A stretch of DNA of 64,000 nucleotides from Salinibacterium sp. UTAS2018 (GTDB taxonomy: Bacteria; Actinomycetota; Actinomycetes; Actinomycetales; Microbacteriaceae). Location of the stretch: assembly GCF_004118935.1 (NCBI RefSeq), contig NZ_CP035375.1:434001-498000 (forward strand), in the 5' to 3' direction. The notes below the pieces were generated by a model. The model was given only the letters and a program-made list of their open reading frames with translations, did not search any database and was not told the DNA's origin. Shown here one piece after another: positions 59,928 to 64,000 of the stretch (position 1 is its first letter; the number at the start of each line of letters is the position of its first letter). The position numbers and the translations under genes are program-made.

Positions 59928-60911
59928 CTACTGTTCTTCGGCGTACTGCTCGGCGCCAGCCTGTGCCCACCGGGCGACAGCTTCACGAGCCTCGGGCGGT
60001 GAGACAACGGTGACGACGCCCGGCAGCCCAGAAATGAGTCGCTTGAGCCCATGGAAGTGGGGCACGCGAACCGTGGTGCGCACGCGGTCGCCAGAGGCAA
60101 CCCTGGGTGCATCATCCGCGACGTAATCCCCCAGCAAGCCGATTGCGCTGGGTGCGAGTTCAATGCTCACTTCGATGTCTTTGTCAGAGGTGTCGAAGAG
60201 CGTCTCGGGAAGGTTCACGTCGCCCGCGGTGTGAGTGATCGCCTCCGACGTAATTGCAGGCTTCGAAATGCGGTCGAGACGGAACGTACGGACGTCTTCG
60301 CGAGAATGGCACCAGCCGCGCACGTACCAGTCGGCATCGACGGACTCAACGCGTAACGGATCGATACGACGTCGTTCGGACTCACCTCGTGAATTGCGAT
60401 AGTCGAATTCGATCTGAGTGCCGGCTGCAACGGACTCGCGGATGAGGGCGAGCGTTTCATCGAGCGCGCTCGACTCGACGGCTACTGCTGTCGGGGCCGC
60501 GGAGGCACCTCGGGAGAGCTTTGACGTCAGCGTCGCGATGGCTTCACGATCCGCGTGCTCCGGCAGGCTAGAAAGATACTGCAGCCCGGCGATCAATGCC
60601 GATGCTTCGCGAGCGGAGAATCGCGGAGAATCGTCAATCGCCACCAAGTGGGTGAGGACAATTTGATTATTGTCTTCAAAATCGTCCCAGGCGATATCGA
60701 ACAGATCGCCTGCCTGGTACGTGGCCGTCTCTCCTGGAATTCCGGACACGGCGATTAGTCGAACGGCATCCCGTATCTGCTGTTCGGGAACACCGAAGTG
60801 CTGAGCAGCCTCGGCCACGCTTACGCGGTCGCGGTCCATCAAGTACGGTACGAGAGCGAGCAGAAACACCAGTTTGTCTTGCGCACGCAGCGGCGGAATC
60901 TTGTTAGCCAT
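59928..60911 (-). CDS. pafC: WYL-domain transcriptional regulator PafC
   Basis: 327 residues. An N-terminal helix-turn-helix is followed by a WYL domain and a C-terminal WCX domain (VDADWYVRGWCHSREDVRTFRL). PafB-PafC heterodimers activate the DNA-damage response independently of LexA/RecA. It overlaps pafB by 8 bases. The proteasome genes that often accompany pafBC are not visible here. Confidence 0.9.
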   Translation of the reverse strand: MANKIPPLRAQDKLVFLLALVPYLMDRDRVSVAEAAQHFGVPEQQIRDAVRLIAVSGIPGETATYQAGDLFDIAWDDFEDNNQIVLTHLVAIDDSPRFSAREASALIAGLQYLSSLPEHADREAIATLTSKLSRGASAAPTAVAVESSALDETLALIRESVAAGTQIEFDYRNSRGESERRRIDPLRVESVDADWYVRGWCHSREDVRTFRLDRISKPAITSEAITHTAGDVNLPETLFDTSDKDIEVSIELAPSAIGLLGDYVADDAPRVASGDRVRTTVRVPHFHGLKRLISGLPGVVTVVSPPEAREAVARWAQAGAEQYAEEQ

Positions 60912-61887
60912 GGTCTGCCACCGTTCGTGTGAGGCGTTCGATCACTGCGGAGCGCAAGGCAGGAGGTGAGATCGCCTCTACCTCAGGCCCGAAGCTTGCA
61001 AGTTCATCGGCAAAGATGTTGAGATCGGTGAAATTCACTTCGAGCTGACAATCCGGGTGCATTACCGCGCCCCGGCGCTTACCGAGACGGGTTGCTGCAT
61101 CGGTTCCTGGCTCAACGCGCACGACAGCAACATTCGACTCCCAGACGTCGCTCAGCCCAGCAAGCGCTTGCGCTGCGGCATCGTCGGTCGGATAGTCAAA
61201 GCTTTTCTTGCTGCGCTGGATGCTGCTGACAATGCGACGCAGTAAGAAGGTTTTGAACGTGTCAGTTGCGGGATCCTTCGCGTACAAGTGCCAGCGGCCC
61301 TGATGCTGAACGAGGGCGAGCGGAGCCACGAGGCGAGTCGTCGATGATTGCTCCCCTGGCTTGAGGTACTCGAAACTCACGAGAACCCGGCGATCCATGG
61401 CTTCGCGCAGCGGCTCAAATGATTCATCGCGCACGCGAACCTGAGGGGCGTAGCTCAGAACGGGCTCGGCAGTCTCAATGCCCAGCGACCGTAGCTTCAC
61501 GATTGCCCGACGCGAGCCCTCGGAGAGGGAACCTTCGCGCCACACCATTGCAGCGAGACCGAGCAGTGTCGATTCTTCAGCCGAAAAAGCGATGTCTTCG
61601 GGCAACTCATAATCGACTCGAGGTATGCGGTATCTCAGGTTCTGGTTGTTCCCCGCTTGTTCGGGCGGCTCGATGGTCTCGAGGGGCACCCCGAGTTCGC
61701 GAATATCGTCTTTGTCGCGCTCGAATTGCCGTTCGAGATTGGCGTTATCTCCCGAGTGCACGAATCGTTGGCGATAACCCTGCACGGTCGACAAAATTTC
61801 GCTCTTCGTAAGCCCGCTCTCGGTAGAGAGTAAAGCCAAGACGAGGCTGAAGAGCCGCTCTTCGTTAGGAACTTTCGGTACTGGCAC
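60904..61887 (-). CDS. pafB: WYL-domain transcriptional regulator PafB
   Basis: 327 residues. N-terminal winged HTH (VPNEERLFSLVLALLSTESG, LTKSEILSTVQGYRQRF), then the WYL core (SFEYLKPGEQSSTTRLVAPL, GRWHLYAKDPATDTFKTFLL) with WYL-type residues and a C-terminal WCX domain. With PafC it forms the damage-responsive activator, possibly sensing single-stranded DNA through the WYL domain. The GTG has AAAGGA about 8 bases upstream. Confidence 0.9.
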   Translation of the reverse strand: MPVPKVPNEERLFSLVLALLSTESGLTKSEILSTVQGYRQRFVHSGDNANLERQFERDKDDIRELGVPLETIEPPEQAGNNQNLRYRIPRVDYELPEDIAFSAEESTLLGLAAMVWREGSLSEGSRRAIVKLRSLGIETAEPVLSYAPQVRVRDESFEPLREAMDRRVLVSFEYLKPGEQSSTTRLVAPLALVQHQGRWHLYAKDPATDTFKTFLLRRIVSSIQRSKKSFDYPTDDAAAQALAGLSDVWESNVAVVRVEPGTDAATRLGKRRGAVMHPDCQLEVNFTDLNIFADELASFGPEVEAISPPALRSAVIERLTRTVADHG

Positions 61888-61934
61888 GAGTCAAATCCTT
61901 TTGTCTCTGACACCCGGCCGTGTCGTGGGTAACG

Positions 61935-62936
61935 TTACTGCGCTTGAATTCCGAGGATGTCGAACACGAAGACCAGAGTCGACCCGCTCGTAACGCCCGT
62001 GGGCTCTGTGCCCGGCGCGAAGCCGACATCCGGCGTCAGCACCACGAGCACCTGCGAACCAACCGTTTGACCGATGAGCGCTTCAGCGAGCCCCGGAGGC
62101 AATCCGCCATCGGCAGTTTCGGTGCTTTCGACAACGAAGGTTCCGGGGACGCCCGATTCTTCCCAGCTGTTCGTGAATGTGGAGTCTGCGCCCCACTCGA
62201 TGCCACTCACGTGCATAACAGCAGCGTCCCCCGACGAAAGCGCTTCGCCAGAACCGACTTTCAACGCGGCAAACTGCAGTTCGCTCGGAGCATCTCCAGC
62301 AGGAAAAGTGAACCCGGGCTGACCGTTAGGGGCCAGAACGATCGCGGGGAATCCCGAGGGTGCAGGTTGGCTGACGCCATCTGCCTTGCCGGGGTAGCGC
62401 GACTCGACGTCGCTCACCATGACAATGGCGTCGTCTTCGGCTAGGGCGAGCTGGTTCTGCGCAATGTTCTCTGCACCGAGGATGTCACCAGCGGCACCAA
62501 CGGTAACGATGCGAGAACCAACCGTGGCGCACTGCGCGATATCGCCGAAGTGCGGCTCGCGTTCGGTAACCGACACCCGTAACCCGGCGGTGTCGTGCCC
62601 CGTGGAGATCAATGGCGCACCCGTTGCAGCGTCGTAGATGGTGATCTGAAGTGTGGCGATATCGCCCGCATCGAGCTCCTCGCCGGAGCCCTCGATGGTG
62701 ATCGAGTTTTCGACGTCAGTTGCGATGATCGGAGTGGGGAAATTCGCTTCGGGGTCGGCACTGAATTCGCCAGAGGTCGATACCAAAGCCGTATTGGGGC
62801 CCGAGGAGTACATCGGCGCGCAGTCCGCGAAGGTCAAAGGACCATTAGCGCAACCGGCTAACGAAACAACAACTCCGGCACTCACGGCCACTACTGCAAG
62901 CTTGCGCACAAACACTCTTTTCATCGACACAGACAT
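61935..62936 (-). CDS. FKBP-type peptidyl-prolyl isomerase lipoprotein
   Basis: 333 residues from this start. Signal peptide with lipobox VVSLAGC. Two FKBP-like domains follow; the second is clearest (GSGEALSSGDAAVMHVSGIEW, LPPGLAEALIGQTVGSQVLV, VFVFDILGI), with the LPPGL motif altered from the classic one. Acts as a folding helper outside the membrane. The start is uncertain (an ATG at 62924 is also possible); the longer frame from 63062 overlaps trmI. Confidence 0.82.
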   Translation of the reverse strand: MSVSMKRVFVRKLAVVAVSAGVVVSLAGCANGPLTFADCAPMYSSGPNTALVSTSGEFSADPEANFPTPIIATDVENSITIEGSGEELDAGDIATLQITIYDAATGAPLISTGHDTAGLRVSVTEREPHFGDIAQCATVGSRIVTVGAAGDILGAENIAQNQLALAEDDAIVMVSDVESRYPGKADGVSQPAPSGFPAIVLAPNGQPGFTFPAGDAPSELQFAALKVGSGEALSSGDAAVMHVSGIEWGADSTFTNSWEESGVPGTFVVESTETADGGLPPGLAEALIGQTVGSQVLVVLTPDVGFAPGTEPTGVTSGSTLVFVFDILGIQAQ

Positions 62937-62946
62937 CGCCAACACT

Positions 62947-63933
62947 CTACCGGTCAGTCGTAGCGGCATCGGCCGCCTTCTTCGCTTCGCGCGCCGTCTT
63001 ACGGAGGCGTTTCGCGCTGGAGTTACGGTCTCCGAGAGCACCGGGGGTCCAGGCTTCGACATCCTCGTCTTTGAAGTCCGACTTGGAGGCGCGACGCTTC
63101 AGCTCAGGAAGAACTGAACCTGGTGCGAGACGGCGGGCTGTCATGAGGAACCCGGTGTGGGCGACCATGCGGTGGTCGGGGCGAACAGCCAAGCCTTCGA
63201 CGTGCCAGCCACGAACCATTGTTTCGTTGGAATCGGGCTCAGTGAAGAGTCCCGTGGAACGAATCGCTTCAGCAACGCGCGACAGTTGAGTCACGGTAGC
63301 GATATAACAGAGCAGCACTCCACCGGGGGTAAGCGCCTCGGCGCACTCCTCGATGCACTCCCACGGAGCGAGCATGTCAAGCACAACGCGGTCGACAGAC
63401 CCCGGTTCTACTGAGGCAGGCAGCTGTTCTTGAAGGTCACCGACGGTCACCGACCAGTTGTCAGGCTGCGCGCCCAAGAACGCCTGAACGTTCGACTGGG
63501 CGATCTCGGAAAATTCTTCGCGACGCTCGAACGAACTCAACTGGCCGCTCGGCCCGATGGCGCGGAGCAGCCACAGTGACAGCGCACCCGAACCCACTCC
63601 CGCTTCAACTACGTGAGCGCCGGGGAAGATGTCGGCTTGCCCGAGGATTTGAGCGGCGTCCTTCGGGTAGATGATGGCGGCACCGCGCGGCATCGACATA
63701 ACAAAGTCGGTGAGCAGGGGGCGCATCGCCAGATATTCGATGTCGTTGGTGCTGACAACGACACTGGCATCGGGCTGTCCGATGATCAGATCGTGACTCA
63801 GCACGCCGCGGTGCGTGTGGAACGCTCCCCCGACTTCGAGCGTCACGGTGTTGAGGCGGCCCTTGGGCCCAGTGAGTTGAACGCGGTCGCCCTCGCGAAA
63901 GGGTCCGCTCTGTCGTCGGAATACGTCGCTCAT
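62947..63933 (-). CDS. trmI: tRNA (adenine-N1)-methyltransferase TrmI
   Basis: 328 residues. Methylates adenine 58 in the T loop of tRNA using S-adenosylmethionine. SAM motif I reads VVEAGVGSGALSLWLL and the motif IV region VDRVVLDMLAPWE. The N-terminal domain (VQLTGPKGRLNTVTLEVGG) and HRGVLSHDLIIGQP are family features. The start overlaps the stop of an upstream gene (ATGA at 63933-63930). It heads the long minus-strand run ending at ppm1. Confidence 0.93.
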   Translation of the reverse strand: MSDVFRRQSGPFREGDRVQLTGPKGRLNTVTLEVGGAFHTHRGVLSHDLIIGQPDASVVVSTNDIEYLAMRPLLTDFVMSMPRGAAIIYPKDAAQILGQADIFPGAHVVEAGVGSGALSLWLLRAIGPSGQLSSFERREEFSEIAQSNVQAFLGAQPDNWSVTVGDLQEQLPASVEPGSVDRVVLDMLAPWECIEECAEALTPGGVLLCYIATVTQLSRVAEAIRSTGLFTEPDSNETMVRGWHVEGLAVRPDHRMVAHTGFLMTARRLAPGSVLPELKRRASKSDFKDEDVEAWTPGALGDRNSSAKRLRKTAREAKKAADAATTDR

Positions 63934-64000
63934 CGCGTGGTTACCTTTGCGTGAAGTTCGGAGATGTGGTCAAGAGTTCGGCCGTCGAGAGTCGGCCAGA
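63930..64000 (-). CDS. 3' end of an unidentified gene
   Basis: The last 71 bases contain the C-terminus WPTLDGRTLDHISELHAKV followed by TTR and stop TGA, which overlaps the ATG of trmI by 4 bases. HAD-type phosphatases are often next to trmI in actinobacteria, but 22 residues are too few to identify it. Confidence 0.5.
   Translation of the reverse strand, partial: WPTLDGRTLDHISELHAKVTTR

Noticed and set aside
1..64000. tRNA/rRNA genes, CRISPR arrays, insertion sequences
   Set aside because: No T-loop signatures, no direct-repeat arrays and no transposase-like proteins or terminal repeats were seen.

Overview
The window comes from a high-GC actinobacterium (about 60% G+C by eye), most likely family Microbacteriaceae (Salinibacterium-like; the genus is a guess). 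The evidence is the SepF/YggT/DivIVA division cluster, the actinobacterial cytochrome bc1-aa3 genes (qcrCAB, ctaE, ctaC, ctaD, ctaF), RbpA, the PafB/PafC regulator pair, DUF3043, GAF-ANTAR proteins and adjacent lnt and ppm1 genes. It is almost entirely chromosomal core and semi-core sequence. I see no tRNA, rRNA, CRISPR array, insertion sequence, prophage or plasmid function.

Layout. Bases 1-7023 (+): yggS (cut by the window edge), sepF, yggT, divIVA, an RluD-type pseudouridine synthase and dnaE. Bases 7020-13033: a flavin reductase-like gene (-), hisD, nrdR, pyrD, DUF3043 (-), an M20 dipeptidase and an ErpA-type Fe-S carrier. Bases 13124-22236 hold the respiratory block: ctaC-ctaD-ctaF (+) face ctaE-qcrC-qcrA-qcrB (-), with an acetyltransferase and an Nramp transporter (mntH) between them. 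Bases 22315-30000: trpD (+), then ychJ-like and glpK (-), then a run with split transhydrogenase pntA1-pntA2-pntB, a butanediol-type dehydrogenase, a PNPOx-like protein and a 31-codon ORF. Bases 30040-39388 are the accessory part: two GAF-ANTAR proteins, a YHYH lipoprotein coupled to a DUF305 lipoprotein, DUF805, a VOC protein, a frameshifted UvrA-like ABC protein, a winged-helix regulator coupled to a polytopic membrane protein, and a LysR regulator divergent from a small ABM-like protein. Bases 39526-46813: a 1011-residue cell-wall protein with four lamin-tail domains and an LAFTG sorting signal, two small ORFs around a strong terminator, then aldehyde dehydrogenase, alcohol dehydrogenase and an SDR. 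Bases 46832-52837: a 45-residue membrane protein, lipoproteins (one like glucuronyl C5-epimerase), UPF0303, NUDIX, SDR, NfeD-SPFH and a glycerophosphodiesterase. Bases 52982-64000: rbpA, facing a long (-) run trmI - FKBP-like lipoprotein - pafB - pafC - two small membrane proteins - tatA - tatC - helY - lnt - ppm1.

How it works together. The respiratory block encodes nearly all subunits of a bc1-aa3 supercomplex. The transhydrogenase and several dehydrogenases form a pyridine-nucleotide and alcohol/aldehyde redox group. The right end combines membrane and secretion functions (Tat, lipoprotein acylation, polyprenol-phosphate-mannose) with DNA-damage regulation (PafBC) and RNA processing.

Three patterns run through the window. 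Many genes have a TANNNT-like box 6-7 bases before the start codon and no Shine-Dalgarno sequence, so they look leaderless. The heptamer CGGATGC is over-represented on both strands. One gene, the UvrA-like ABC protein, is broken by an apparent one-base deletion in a C run. I found no clear-cut undescribed system; the best leads are the LTD/sortase protein, the glucuronyl-epimerase-like lipoprotein and the 46.8-47.1 kb small-protein region.
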